From: Rhodococcus sp. ARC_M6
GTDB lineage: Bacteria > Actinomycetota > Actinomycetes > Mycobacteriales > Mycobacteriaceae
Assembly (NCBI RefSeq): GCF_022810305.1
Contig: NZ_JALGQH010000003.1
Location: forward strand, 186,001 to 250,000
Direction of reading: 5' to 3'
DNA length: 64,000 nt
This document shows positions 18,376 to 26,789 of the stretch, piece after piece; positions within the stretch are counted from its first letter, which is position 1, and each line of letters opens with the position of its first letter. The notes under the pieces were generated by a model. It was not told where the DNA came from, did not search any database, and saw nothing but the letters and a program-made list of their open reading frames with translations. The translations under genes and the position numbers were made by a program.

Positions 18376-19245
18376 ATGTCTGATCGCGTATTGGTAACTC
18401 TCGACCATGAGGTGCTCGATGCTGACGCACCTTTTCTACATGCCGACGACCTTGCCGTCGTGCGAGGCGACGGGGTCTTCGAGACGTTGTTGGTTCGTGG
18501 TGGGCGCGCACGGGTGGTCGAGGCGCACCTGAGCCGACTGGCGCTCAGTGCCGAGGCATTGGGCTTGCCGGCGCCGGTTCTGGACGACTGGCGTCTGGCG
18601 ATCGAGATCGCAATCGAGGAGTGGGGGAGCGAGAAGGAAGGCGCGTTGCGTCTGGTTCTCACTCGGGGGCGTGAGAGCGGGGACAAGCCGACGGCCTTCG
18701 TGATGGTGGGCCCGGTGGCTGATCGAGTTCGGCAGGTCCGTGAGTCGGGTCTGTCGGTGATCACTCTCGAGCGCGGATACTCGGTCGATTTGTCGGCGCG
18801 GGCGCCGTGGCAACTGCTGGGGGCGAAGACCTTGTCCTACGCAACCAACATGGCTGCATTGCGCTACGCCGCCAATTTGGGTGCGGACGATGTGATTTTT
18901 GTCAGTTCGGAGGGAAATGTCCTGGAAGGCCCGCGCTCGACGGTGGTGGTCTTGCGGGACAGGACATTAATCACACCGCCGCCGGCTCAGGGCATCTTGA
19001 TGGGTACGACGCAGCGTGCCCTGTTCGACGTGGCGGGTAGCGCGCGCTTCGATTGTCGCTACGAAACGCTGCGACCTGCAGATTTGATTGCGGCGGACGG
19101 GGTGTGGATGGTTTCGAGCGTCACCCTGGCTGCGCGCGTTCATACACTTGACGGCTTCACTTTGCCAGGGACCAAAGTCGCTGATGAGTTTGCAAAATTG
19201 GTTGAACGGGCAATCGGTTCCGATTTGACCGATTTGAGCGAATAG
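18376..19245 (+). CDS. Class IV aminotransferase, aminodeoxychorismate lyase-like
   Basis: PLP-dependent fold-type IV enzyme, orthologue of Rv0812. It probably makes p-aminobenzoate from aminodeoxychorismate for folate; D-amino-acid or branched-chain activity cannot be excluded. The PLP lysine is Lys151 in GAKTLSYATNMAALR. The phosphate-binding residues are in VSSEGNVLEGPRSTV and MGTTQRALFD. The pairing with a folate-binding YgfZ protein across the divergent promoter is conserved in mycobacteria and fits a folate theme. The transcript appears leaderless. The stop lies seven bases before the structured cydA leader. Confidence 0.88.
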   Translation: MSDRVLVTLDHEVLDADAPFLHADDLAVVRGDGVFETLLVRGGRARVVEAHLSRLALSAEALGLPAPVLDDWRLAIEIAIEEWGSEKEGALRLVLTRGRESGDKPTAFVMVGPVADRVRQVRESGLSVITLERGYSVDLSARAPWQLLGAKTLSYATNMAALRYAANLGADDVIFVSSEGNVLEGPRSTVVVLRDRTLITPPPAQGILMGTTQRALFDVAGSARFDCRYETLRPADLIAADGVWMVSSVTLAARVHTLDGFTLPGTKVADEFAKLVERAIGSDLTDLSE

Positions 19246-19251
19246 GAAACC

Positions 19252-19391
19252 GGACAGGTCTCTACTACGTTAGGTAGTAGCAAAGTCCTGCGGTCCAATC
19301 CGGACAGCAGTACCGTGTCCGCAGGGGCCGAGCGAATGCCCGCGTCTCGATCCCCGAAGCCTGTCCCAGGGCCCTACTCTCGGAGTAGCCA
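19252..19391 (+). promoter_or_regulatory. Structured 5' leader of cydA, candidate riboswitch
   Basis: A 140-nt leader with nested stems. P1 closes the domain: GGACAGG (19252-19258) with CCTGTCC (19360-19366). P2 is CTACTAC/GTAGTAG (19262-19268 with 19274-19280). P3 is CCTGCGG/CCGCAGG (19287-19293 with 19319-19325). A weaker stem lies around 19324-19355. Then CTACTC/GAGTAG (19374-19379 with 19383-19388) buries the GGAG ribosome site six bases before the ATG. Strands of P2 can also pair with that hairpin (CTACT with AGTAG in both combinations), which would allow switching. No Rfam class I know fits clearly. Confidence 0.55.
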
Positions 19392-20891
19392 ATGGATACT
19401 TTGGACGTCTCCCGGTGGCAGTTCGGTATCACTACCGTCTACCACTTCATCCTTGTTCCGCTGACCATCGGACTTGCTCCGATGATCGCGTTCATGCAGA
19501 CCATGTGGGTCGTCACCAAGAAAGACCATTGGTACCGACTCACCAAGTTCTTCGGCAAACTTTTCCTCATCAACTTTGCACTCGGTGTTGCTACCGGCAT
19601 CGTGCAGGAGTTCCAGTTCGGAATGAACTGGAGTGAGTACTCCCGATTCGTCGGCGATGTATTCGGTGCGCCCCTTGCTCTTGAAGGACTCGTCGCCTTC
19701 TTCCTCGAATCCGTCTTCATCGGGCTGTGGATTTTCGGTTGGGGGAAGCTACCCAAATTGGTTCACCTGGCAACGATTTGGCTCGTTGCGATCGGTGTCA
19801 ACGCGTCGGCCTTCTTCATTATCGCGGCCAACTCGTTCATGCAGCACCCCGTCGGAGCTGAATACAACCCGGAGACGGGTCGCGCCGAGCTGACAAGCAT
19901 CTGGGCGTTGTTGACCAACAACACTGCGCTCGCGGCATTCCCACACGCTGTAGCCGGCGCCTTTCTGACAGCAGGCACCTTCGTAGCGGGAATCTGTGGT
20001 TGGTGGATGGTGCGAAACATGCGCCGCGCCAAGACGGCAGGGCCCGCAGAGGCCACGAAACTCGAGTCCGACGCACGGACGATGTACCGTCCGGGCACTC
20101 GGTTCGCCTTGATCGTCATGATCTTCGCCGGTATCGGAGTCATTTATACCGGTGACGTGCAGGCCAAGCTGATGTTCCAGCAGCAACCGATGAAGATGGC
20201 GTCGGCAGAGTCGTTGTGCGACACCGAGATGGATCCGTCATTCTCGATTCTCACGATCGGTACTCACAACAACTGTGACGGCGTAACCCACGTCCTCAAG
20301 GTGCCTGGCGTGTTGTCGTATTTGGCTGAAGGCAAGTTCAGTGGTGTCGAACTCCAAGGCGTCAACCAGTTGCAGGAACAGGCCGAGCAGGACTTCGGCC
20401 CTGGCAACTACCGACCGAATCTCTTTGTCACGTACTGGTCTTTCCGTGCGATGATCGGCCTCGCCGCAGGTTCGGCAGCTTTGGCACTTGCCGGACTGTG
20501 GGTGACTCGCCGAGGTCGTGTCCCGGATCAGAAATGGTTCGGCATCCTCAGCATCGTCGCGATACCCACACCGTTCCTCGCGAACAGTGCCGGCTGGATT
20601 TTCACCGAAATGGGCCGCCAACCCTGGGTGGTGCATCCCAACCCGACCGGTGTGGACATGATCAGACTGACTGTCGATCAAGGTGTTTCGAACCATGCGT
20701 CGGCAACTGTCTGGGCCTCGCTGATCACCTTCACGCTTCTGTACGGCGCGTTGGGGGTCGTCTGGTTCAAGCTGATCGTGCGATACGCCAAGGAAGGCCC
20801 GCTGGAGCACGACATGCATCCGCCGGGAGATGCCGATCATGACGAGTCGGAAGATCCGGACAACCCCAAACAACTGTCGTTCGCGTACTAG
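19392..20891 (+). CDS. cydA: Cytochrome bd quinol oxidase subunit I
   Basis: Heme-bearing subunit of the high-affinity terminal oxidase, in the cytoplasmic membrane; it passes electrons from menaquinol to oxygen. The heme b595 ligand is His18 (VYHF), and GRQPWVV near residue 415 marks the quinol side. At 499 aa it has the short Q-loop type. There are about nine membrane helices. A soluble, acidic, His-containing C-terminus ends the protein. The start follows the structured leader, and cydB begins nine bases after the stop. This oxidase supports growth at low oxygen or when the bcc-aa3 branch is blocked. Confidence 0.97.
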   Translation: MDTLDVSRWQFGITTVYHFILVPLTIGLAPMIAFMQTMWVVTKKDHWYRLTKFFGKLFLINFALGVATGIVQEFQFGMNWSEYSRFVGDVFGAPLALEGLVAFFLESVFIGLWIFGWGKLPKLVHLATIWLVAIGVNASAFFIIAANSFMQHPVGAEYNPETGRAELTSIWALLTNNTALAAFPHAVAGAFLTAGTFVAGICGWWMVRNMRRAKTAGPAEATKLESDARTMYRPGTRFALIVMIFAGIGVIYTGDVQAKLMFQQQPMKMASAESLCDTEMDPSFSILTIGTHNNCDGVTHVLKVPGVLSYLAEGKFSGVELQGVNQLQEQAEQDFGPGNYRPNLFVTYWSFRAMIGLAAGSAALALAGLWVTRRGRVPDQKWFGILSIVAIPTPFLANSAGWIFTEMGRQPWVVHPNPTGVDMIRLTVDQGVSNHASATVWASLITFTLLYGALGVVWFKLIVRYAKEGPLEHDMHPPGDADHDESEDPDNPKQLSFAY

Positions 20892-20900
20892 GAGGCGATC

Positions 20901-21944
20901 ATGGGACTTCAAGAAGTATGGTTCGTGCTCGTCGCAGTGCTGTTCGTCGGCTACTTCGTTCTCGAAGGATTCGACTTCGGTGTCGGAATGCTCATGCCGA
21001 TTGTCGGCAAAGGCAGTGGAGTACCGGCAGATACACGTCGACGCGTAGCGCTCAACACCATCGGCCCCGTCTGGGACGGCAACGAAGTGTGGCTGATCAC
21101 GGCGGGCGGTGCGATGTTCGCAGCCTTCCCCGAGTGGTACGCAACTTTGTTCTCCGGGTTCTATCTACCACTGCTGATCATCCTGGTGGCCTTGATCGTT
21201 CGTATCTGCGCTATCGAATGGCGAAGCAAGATCGACGACGACACATGGCGCCGACGCTGCGACTGGGGCATCATCATCGGCTCCTGGGTTCCCGCAGTCC
21301 TGTGGGGTGTGGCCTTCGCCAATATCGTTCGGGGCGTGGAGATCAACGCCGACAAGGAAGTTGTGTCGGGGTTCTTCGATCTGCTCAATCCGTACGCACT
21401 GCTGGGCGGCTTGACCACTGCTCTGGTGTTCGCACTGCACGGCGCTGTCTTCCTGGCTCTCAAGTCTGCTGACGAGGTCCGCGAAGATGCCGTGAAGATT
21501 GCCGCGCGGCTTGCCATTCCGGCAATTCCCGTAGCCGGTGGATTCGTCCTCTGGACACAGCTCGCCTACGGCAAGGGCTGGACCTGGATTCTGGTTGGCC
21601 TCGCAGCTGCCGCGCTGATCGGCGTGGTCTTCCTGACCCGCGCCGAGAGGGAAGGGTGGGCATTTGTTCTCACCACAGTGGCCGTCATCGCCACCGTCGT
21701 GTTGCTTTTTGCCTCACTGTTCCCGAACGTCATGCCGTCCACACTTGATCCGGCCTACAGCCTCACCATTGAGAATGCGTCGTCGAGTTCGTACACACTC
21801 AAGGTGATGACCTGGGCTGCAGCGTTCATGACACCTGTCGTGATCCTGTACCAGGGCTGGACGTACTGGGTGTTCCGAGCGCGAATCTCGTCCAAGCAGA
21901 TTCCGCCGTCGATCGGGCTGAAGTTCAAAGCCAAGTCGTGGTAA
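20901..21944 (+). CDS. cydB: Cytochrome bd quinol oxidase subunit II
   Basis: A 347-aa, eight- to nine-helix partner of CydA. Typical segments are VLEGFDFGVGMLMP at the N-terminus, GPVWDGNEVWLITAGGAMFAAFPEWYAT, and YQGWTYWVFRARI near the end. It does not bind heme itself in most organisms but is needed for assembly. The ATG has a GGAGG ribosome site. cydD follows after 42 bp, so all four cyd genes are likely one operon. Confidence 0.97.
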   Translation: MGLQEVWFVLVAVLFVGYFVLEGFDFGVGMLMPIVGKGSGVPADTRRRVALNTIGPVWDGNEVWLITAGGAMFAAFPEWYATLFSGFYLPLLIILVALIVRICAIEWRSKIDDDTWRRRCDWGIIIGSWVPAVLWGVAFANIVRGVEINADKEVVSGFFDLLNPYALLGGLTTALVFALHGAVFLALKSADEVREDAVKIAARLAIPAIPVAGGFVLWTQLAYGKGWTWILVGLAAAALIGVVFLTRAEREGWAFVLTTVAVIATVVLLFASLFPNVMPSTLDPAYSLTIENASSSSYTLKVMTWAAAFMTPVVILYQGWTYWVFRARISSKQIPPSIGLKFKAKSW

Positions 21945-21986
21945 TTGTGACATTGAAACCTCGAAAGAATTGACGGTCGAATTCCA

Positions 21987-23675
21987 ATGACAATCGAGGT
22001 AGGCGACGCTCCCACCACTCGGGAGCGTCGCCGGGGACCGATCGATCCACGGCTCTGGCAGCATTCCGCTTCTGCCCGTGGATATCTGATTCTGACAGTC
22101 GTCCTGTCGATGGTGAACGTCGTGATGGTTATCGTCACGGCGCTCATGATCGGCCGGGTGCTGGCCGGAGTCATCACCACCCGAACCGTCGATATTTCTT
22201 CGTGGACAACCGAACTGGTTGTGCTCGCCGGCGCTGTTGCGATTCGGGTACTGGGCACGTGGCTGCAAGCGCGGTTCGCCCACCGCGCATCCACCCGAGT
22301 GGTTGCGGAGATCAAGAACGGAGTACTCGCGTCGGCGACGGCGATGAGTCCTCGCGATCTCGACCCGCGCCGCGACGAGATTGCCACAGTTGTCACCCGT
22401 GGCGTCGACGGTCTCGCTCCCTATCTGACGGGCTATCTGCCCGCGCTGATCCTGTCGGTGACATTGACACCGATCACGCTGATAGTCATTGCCGTGCAAG
22501 ACATGACCTCGGCCGTCATTATCTTCGTGACGCTGCCCCTGATTCCGATCTTCATGATCCTGATCGGGCTTCTGACAAAGGGAAAGTCCGAGAAAACTCT
22601 CGCGGCGATGACCACTCTGTCTTCACAATTGCTCGATCTTCTGGCTGGGTTGCCCACGTTGCGGGCGCTCGGCCGTCAAGAGGGTCCGGCCGAGCGAGTC
22701 CGGGAACTCGGGGAGTCGCATCATCGGACCACGATGTCTGCACTTCGTGTCGCATTCCTGTCATCGATGGTGCTGGAACTCCTTGCCACACTGTGCGTTG
22801 CATTGGTCGCAGTTAGTATCGGCCTTCGGCTCGTGTACGGAGACATGTCCCTCGAACCGGGCATCGTCGCGTTGATACTTGCTCCCGAGGTTTACCTGCC
22901 GCTCCGGATGGTGGGGACACAGTTCCATGCAGCAGAAGACGGAATGGCTGCTGCGGACAAGGCTTTCGAGATCATCGAGGCGGAATCGGCTGCGCCGGCG
23001 GGTGGCAGTGACATGGTTGTTGCACGCGGCGCTGTCATCGCTTTTGGCGCGTTGAGCGTAAATTCCCGTGGTGGTGTTGCGCCGTACCAGCTTTCGGGGA
23101 CGGCAAGACCCGGCACAATCACCGTGCTTACCGGTCCGAACGGCTCTGGCAAGACAACGGCAGTGCAGGCACTTCTGGGGTTGATCGAACCGGACAGCGG
23201 ATCGGTGACCGTGGATGGATCGGATGTCCGTAGCCTCGACGATTCGCAGTGGTGGGCGCAGGTAGCGTGGCTCCCACAGCATCCGGTTCTGCTTCCGGGA
23301 ACGATCCGGGAGAACCTGTTTCTCTCGGGGCCGATCGATTCCGAAGCGTTGAAGAAGGCATCTGTTGCAACCGGATTCGACGTAGTTGTCGCGGAACTCT
23401 CCGCAGGTCTGGACAGCGTGGTGGGTGCCGGTGGTTCGGGGTTGTCCCTGGGGCAGCGTCAGCGACTCGCACTGACCAGAGTCCTCGCATCGGACAGGCC
23501 CGTGCTTGTCGTGGACGAACCCACCGCTCACTTGGACGAGGATTCGGAAAAGATGGTGTTGGCGTCCCTGCGAGCGCGAGCCGAACGTGGCGACACCGTC
23601 ATCGTGATCGGACACCGACCGAGCGTGCTTGCTGCCGCAGATCAGATCATCGAGGTTCGTGCACATGAGAACTGA
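21987..23675 (+). CDS. cydD: ABC exporter CydD, needed for cytochrome bd assembly
   Basis: A half-transporter of 562 aa: six membrane helices (about residues 30-330), then an ATPase domain. Walker A GPNGSGKTT is near residue 381, the signature LSLGQRQRL near 485 and Walker B VLVVDEPTAHLD near 505. With CydC it forms the heterodimer that E. coli work links to export of thiols (cysteine, glutathione) or heme and to bd oxidase maturation. In a mycothiol producer the true substrate may differ. The stop lies 11 bp inside cydC. Confidence 0.94.
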   Translation: MTIEVGDAPTTRERRRGPIDPRLWQHSASARGYLILTVVLSMVNVVMVIVTALMIGRVLAGVITTRTVDISSWTTELVVLAGAVAIRVLGTWLQARFAHRASTRVVAEIKNGVLASATAMSPRDLDPRRDEIATVVTRGVDGLAPYLTGYLPALILSVTLTPITLIVIAVQDMTSAVIIFVTLPLIPIFMILIGLLTKGKSEKTLAAMTTLSSQLLDLLAGLPTLRALGRQEGPAERVRELGESHHRTTMSALRVAFLSSMVLELLATLCVALVAVSIGLRLVYGDMSLEPGIVALILAPEVYLPLRMVGTQFHAAEDGMAAADKAFEIIEAESAAPAGGSDMVVARGAVIAFGALSVNSRGGVAPYQLSGTARPGTITVLTGPNGSGKTTAVQALLGLIEPDSGSVTVDGSDVRSLDDSQWWAQVAWLPQHPVLLPGTIRENLFLSGPIDSEALKKASVATGFDVVVAELSAGLDSVVGAGGSGLSLGQRQRLALTRVLASDRPVLVVDEPTAHLDEDSEKMVLASLRARAERGDTVIVIGHRPSVLAAADQIIEVRAHEN

Positions 23676-25353
23676 CCGCCCAGACCCACTGCTCCGTGCA
23701 CTTGGTCTCCTCGAATTACAACCGCGACGCGTTTTGCTGGCCATCGGGGCGGGCGTGGCAACCCTCGGAAGTGCGTTGGCGCTGGCCGCCTTGTCGGCGT
23801 GGTTGATCACCCGGGCTTGGGAAATGCCACCAGTGTTGGACCTCAGTGTGGCTGTGGTTGCCGTACGCGCCCTCGGTATTTCGCGAGGAGTGTTCCGCTA
23901 TCTCGAACGCTTGACGACGCATGACGTTGCGTTGCGGGGTACCACGGCAGCGCGCGCACAAATGTATTCGCGACTGGCGTCCGGTGATCCGGCCGCAGCC
24001 GCCGGGTTGCGTCGAGGCGATTTACTGGCACGCACCGGCGCCGACGTCGACGCGGTCGGCGATGTGGTGGTGAAAGCGCTTGTTCCCATTGCAGTATCGG
24101 CAATTCTTGCGTTTGCGGCCGTCGGTATCCTGTTGTTCATCTCCGTTCCCGCGGCACTGATTCTGGCAGTCTCTCTGGCGGTCTCCGGAATTGCGGCGCC
24201 GTGGCTGTCGGCCCGGGCTGCACAGATGGCCGAATCCGATAGTTCAGCTGCTGCAGTGAGATTCAGCAAGTCTGCTGTTACGGCGCTGGATCATGCCAGT
24301 GAGCTCCGAGTGGCCGGACGGTTGGACAGTGCGGTGAGCGACGCCGTCGCCGCCGAACGTGATGTTGTCGACGCCACCGATCGGGCCGCGGCGCCGAGCG
24401 CTTTTGCCTCTGCCGCAACACCTCTCGCGATAGGCGTCAGCGTACTGGCATCGCTTCTGATCGGCATCCTGTTGTACGGCGAGACCGACATGTCACCGAT
24501 GGCGCTCGGAATATTGGTGCTGCTCCCGCTGTCGGCATTCGAAGGTACTGCGGTTTTGCCCAGCGCCGCAGTGGCATTGACCAAGGCTAGGTTGGCCTCG
24601 GCACGAATCATGGCCGTGCTCGACCGCGCCGATGACGAAGTTGTCGAAGGCGATCACACGTGGCCGGACGCTGCGACTCTCCATGCAGCTGGACTCCGCG
24701 CTGGATGGCCCGGTGGAAACGTCACTGAACCGCTCACCTTCGACTTGCGACCGGGCGCTCGAATCGCACTGATCGGTGAAAGTGGCTCCGGAAAAACCAC
24801 AGCACTGATGACTCTGGCCGGACTCCTTGCGCCAATCTCCGGGACCGTAGCCGTTGGCGACGAAGCGATCTCGGAGATCGAACCCGCCGAACTACGCCGC
24901 CACATCGGTTTCTTCGCAGAGGACGCCCATCTCTTCGAGACTTCCGTGCTCGAAAACCTGCGGGTGGCGCGTGGTGATCTCACACCCTCGGCTGCCGAAG
25001 CGGTTCTCCGGCGCGTCGGTCTCGGCGATTGGCTGGAGGACCTGCCCGACGGACTCGACACAGTCCTGGTCGGCGGCATGCGAGCAGTATCGGGCGGCGA
25101 GCGCCGGCGGTTGCTGTTGGCGCGGGCGCTCATCTCGCCTGCCGAGATTCTGCTTCTCGACGAACCGACCGAACACATGGATGCCGAAGCGGGTGCCCAA
25201 TTGATCCGCGACCTACTCGATCACCAGGGAAATCTGCTCGAACCTTCGCGGACAGTCGTCGTCGTCACGCATCAACTTCCCGCTGACACCAGCGCTGACC
25301 AGGTGATACGCGTCGGAAAGGTTTCTGCGGAAAATACGTTGCCGTCTCGCTGA
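23665..25353 (+). CDS. cydC: ABC exporter CydC, partner of CydD
   Basis: A 562-aa half-transporter with six helices and an ATPase domain: Walker A GESGSGKTT near residue 371, the signature VSGGERRRL near 473 and Walker B LLLDEPTEHMD. The ATG at 23665 was chosen because it overlaps the cydD stop by 11 bp, as is common in this operon; the frame is open 12 codons further upstream inside cydD. A -35 region for the small RNA downstream lies in its last codons. Confidence 0.94.
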   Translation: MRTDRPDPLLRALGLLELQPRRVLLAIGAGVATLGSALALAALSAWLITRAWEMPPVLDLSVAVVAVRALGISRGVFRYLERLTTHDVALRGTTAARAQMYSRLASGDPAAAAGLRRGDLLARTGADVDAVGDVVVKALVPIAVSAILAFAAVGILLFISVPAALILAVSLAVSGIAAPWLSARAAQMAESDSSAAAVRFSKSAVTALDHASELRVAGRLDSAVSDAVAAERDVVDATDRAAAPSAFASAATPLAIGVSVLASLLIGILLYGETDMSPMALGILVLLPLSAFEGTAVLPSAAVALTKARLASARIMAVLDRADDEVVEGDHTWPDAATLHAAGLRAGWPGGNVTEPLTFDLRPGARIALIGESGSGKTTALMTLAGLLAPISGTVAVGDEAISEIEPAELRRHIGFFAEDAHLFETSVLENLRVARGDLTPSAAEAVLRRVGLGDWLEDLPDGLDTVLVGGMRAVSGGERRRLLLARALISPAEILLLDEPTEHMDAEAGAQLIRDLLDHQGNLLEPSRTVVVVTHQLPADTSADQVIRVGKVSAENTLPSR

Positions 25354-25367
25354 ACTGGGCGTACTTT
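25339..25367 (+). promoter_or_regulatory. Promoter of the small structured RNA after cydC
   Basis: TTGCCG (25339-25344) and TACTTT (25362-25367) are 17 bp apart. The -35 lies inside the end of cydC, and transcription would start near 25374, nine bases before the Shine-Dalgarno of the 12-codon ORF. Confidence 0.45.
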
Positions 25368-25373
25368 CTCCAG

Positions 25374-25568
25374 TACACAAGGAAGGAGGTGGTCTGAAAT
25401 TGAATGACAGACGGACGCGTGAGGTGACTGTCAGCTAGCCGCAATCGCTGAAGGAATTCACCTACCGCGCGAGCGGCTAGCGAATCCCAGGCAGCCACCC
25501 GACCCCTGAGCCCCCGATCAGTCCGATCAGGACCTGCGCGAAATCGCAGGTAAGGCTCGGGGGTCGCT
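25374..25568 (+). ncRNA. Structured small RNA with a 12-codon ORF and its own terminator
   Basis: The element starts with AAGGAGGT (25383-25390), a near-perfect match to the 16S rRNA 3' end. Nine bases later comes a TTG-started frame of 12 codons (25400-25438; NDRRTREVTVS, then TAG). GCTAGCCGC (25434-25442) pairs perfectly with GCGGCTAGC (25473-25481). Outside that, GGTGACTGTC (25423-25432) pairs with GGCAGCCACC (25490-25499) with one mismatch and one G-U. The stop codon lies within the inner stem. A terminator-like fold follows: CCCCCGA/TCGGGGG (25511-25517 with 25557-25563) enclosing CCTGCG/CGCAGG. From memory, similar elements occur in other actinobacteria, but I cannot name the family. 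Confidence 0.5.
25400..25438 (+). CDS. 12-codon ORF inside the structured RNA
   Basis: TTG start nine bases after AAGGAGGT; the product would be M-NDRRTREVTVS. The ribosome site is stronger than that of almost any gene in the window, which is odd for so short a product. Translation would melt the stem that holds its stop codon. It may act as a regulator by being translated and not through its peptide. An ATT one base earlier is out of frame. Confidence 0.4.
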   Translation: MNDRRTREVTVS

Positions 25569-25575
25569 TCGTTAA

Positions 25576-26280
25576 CTAGCCGATGTAGCGCGTCAGACGC
25601 GCCGAGAGGCGGGGCTCGAGAGCTCCGTCAGCAAGGATTCGTTCCTCGACGTAAGCGAGGTCGCCGCCTTCGACGATGCCGTACAGACGCTTCGCGCCGC
25701 CGTAGTGTGCGCCGGACTGGCTGCGGATCACGACGTCGGTGGCAAGTTCCCACGACGACTGTGTGAGCGCGGTGCCGTAGTACATTTCCACGACGCCGGA
25801 GCTGTGGGTGAGGAGTAGTTCGACTACTTCCTCGTTGACACTGCCCGGAATGCCGTCGCCGCCCATGCGCCAGTAACCGCTTTCGCGGGTGTCAGGCTTG
25901 GTGTATTTGCCCTCGGCGTCGAGAACCCAGGAGCGGGACTCCCAGCACAGGTAGGGGCCACCGTCGTGGGAGATGACGATTTGCTGTCCGAAGACGTAGT
26001 CGCCGGTTTCGGGGTCGTGACCTTCGCCTTCGCCGCGCCAGACGCCGACCAGCGGCAGAAGGGCGAGCAGGGCGGGGTTGATATCCGGGCCGAGCCGCAG
26101 ATTTGCGGTGTCCTCAGGCAACGGAAGGTCCGGAAGGGTAGGAATGTTGAGAGAAGCTGTCGTCTTGGAGCGTTCGACAGCTATCGCGACTGCTTCATCC
26201 CCACTGCCGCGTTTGATGGCGCCTGCAGTGCTGGAATCGTCAGCGGTCGCGTCAGACCCTGAACCCGGAGCTTGGCTCAC
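25576..26280 (-). CDS. Nitrobindin-like heme protein (FABP-like, DUF1794)
   Basis: Corresponds to Rv0813c. The family forms a ten-stranded beta barrel that binds ferric heme and isomerises peroxynitrite to nitrate. The GxWxGxG motif is GVWRGEG at residues 79-85. Barrel strands continue with [24 protein letters not shown] and end RLTRYIG. About 65 N-terminal residues are low-complexity and probably disordered. The start is a GTG that overlaps the stop of a 32-aa membrane peptide gene (GTGA), so the two are coupled. Confidence 0.85.
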   Translation of the reverse strand: MSQAPGSGSDATADDSSTAGAIKRGSGDEAVAIAVERSKTTASLNIPTLPDLPLPEDTANLRLGPDINPALLALLPLVGVWRGEGEGHDPETGDYVFGQQIVISHDGGPYLCWESRSWVLDAEGKYTKPDTRESGYWRMGGDGIPGSVNEEVVELLLTHSSGVVEMYYGTALTQSSWELATDVVIRSQSGAHYGGAKRLYGIVEGGDLAYVEERILADGALEPRLSARLTRYIG

Positions 26281-26375
26281 GACTCGTCAGTGACCAAGCG
26301 GTACACGACGTACACGGAGAACCAAGCGATCATGACGGATGCGAGTGCGAGAAGTACCTCGAAGAAGATGACCAC
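26277..26375 (-). CDS. 32-aa single-helix membrane peptide, leaderless and coupled to nitrobindin
   Basis: Too short for usual gene calling. The frame starts at GTG (26375) and reads [20 protein letters not shown], then [12 protein letters not shown]. Residues 2-24 form one hydrophobic helix, followed by Arg and an acidic end, so the C-terminus probably faces the cytoplasm. Two facts support it: a TAAGAT box (26382-26387) lies exactly six bases before the GTG (leaderless), and its TGA overlaps the nitrobindin GTG. It could anchor or sense for the heme protein; that is inference. Confidence 0.6.
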   Translation of the reverse strand: MVIFFEVLLALASVMIAWFSVYVVYRLVTDES

Positions 26376-26381
26376 AACGTC

Positions 26382-26387
26382 ATCTTA
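26382..26387 (-). promoter_or_regulatory. -10 box of the small peptide/nitrobindin operon
   Basis: TAAGAT on the minus strand, six bases before the GTG at 26375, with no ribosome site in between. Fits a leaderless start. Confidence 0.5.
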
Positions 26388-26433
26388 GACCGCGTCGACC
26401 TACCGGAAAAATCGGGACGCCGAGGGATGGGAA

Positions 26434-26466
26434 AGGCCCCGTACCGAACTGGTACGGGGCCTCTTT
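26434..26466. terminator. Strong bidirectional-looking terminator upstream of nitrobindin operon, after sseC
   Basis: A perfect 12-bp stem, 26434-26445 with 26451-26462, around GAACT. It lies 14 bp after the minus-strand stop of sseC, whose transcript it ends (TTTCC on that side). On the plus strand it is followed by CTTTT. Confidence 0.85.
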
Positions 26467-26479
26467 TCGAGCTTGTGAA

Positions 26480-26785
26480 TTACTTGCTGACTGTGACGTC
26501 CACGTTGTGGATGCCCGAGCCTTCGGGGCTCACTGTTGCAGTGCCGTTGCCCGAGCTGGAGAGTGCACGCACGGTCCAGGCGCCGGGGGCGGAGAAGAAG
26601 CGGAAATCTCCGGTAGCGGAAGCGACGACCTCGGCTGTGAATTCGCCGGTGCTGTCGAGGAGGCGGACGAATGCGCCGCCAATGGGCTGGCCGTCAGCTG
26701 CGAGGACGCGGCCGGTGATGACCGTTTCCTTCTCGACGTCGACGCCGGCAGGCAGGGTCTGGCCCTGAGTAGGTGCTCCGCACAT
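26480..26785 (-). CDS. sseC: SseC/DUF1416 protein, 101 aa
   Basis: Orthologue of the mycobacterial sseC genes that follow the cysA2/cysA3 rhodaneses. It is a small protein with a carboxypeptidase-regulatory-like beta sandwich: TVITGRVLAADGQPIGGAFVRLLD, then SATGDFRFFSAPGAWTVRAL. It starts MCGAP, with a cysteine at position 2 that could carry sulfur. The role in sulfur transfer is inferred from neighbours. The ATG has a GGGAG ribosome site and lies four bases after the cysA2 stop. The frame is open further upstream, inside cysA2, without similarity. Confidence 0.88.
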   Translation of the reverse strand: MCGAPTQGQTLPAGVDVEKETVITGRVLAADGQPIGGAFVRLLDSTGEFTAEVVASATGDFRFFSAPGAWTVRALSSSGNGTATVSPEGSGIHNVDVTVSK

Positions 26786-26789
26786 ATTC

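Noticed and set aside
19252..19366. Cobalamin riboswitch upstream of cydA
   Set aside because: A GGTCCAATCC segment recalls the cobalamin core, but the B12-box and the required CCCGC-ACTGT part are missing.
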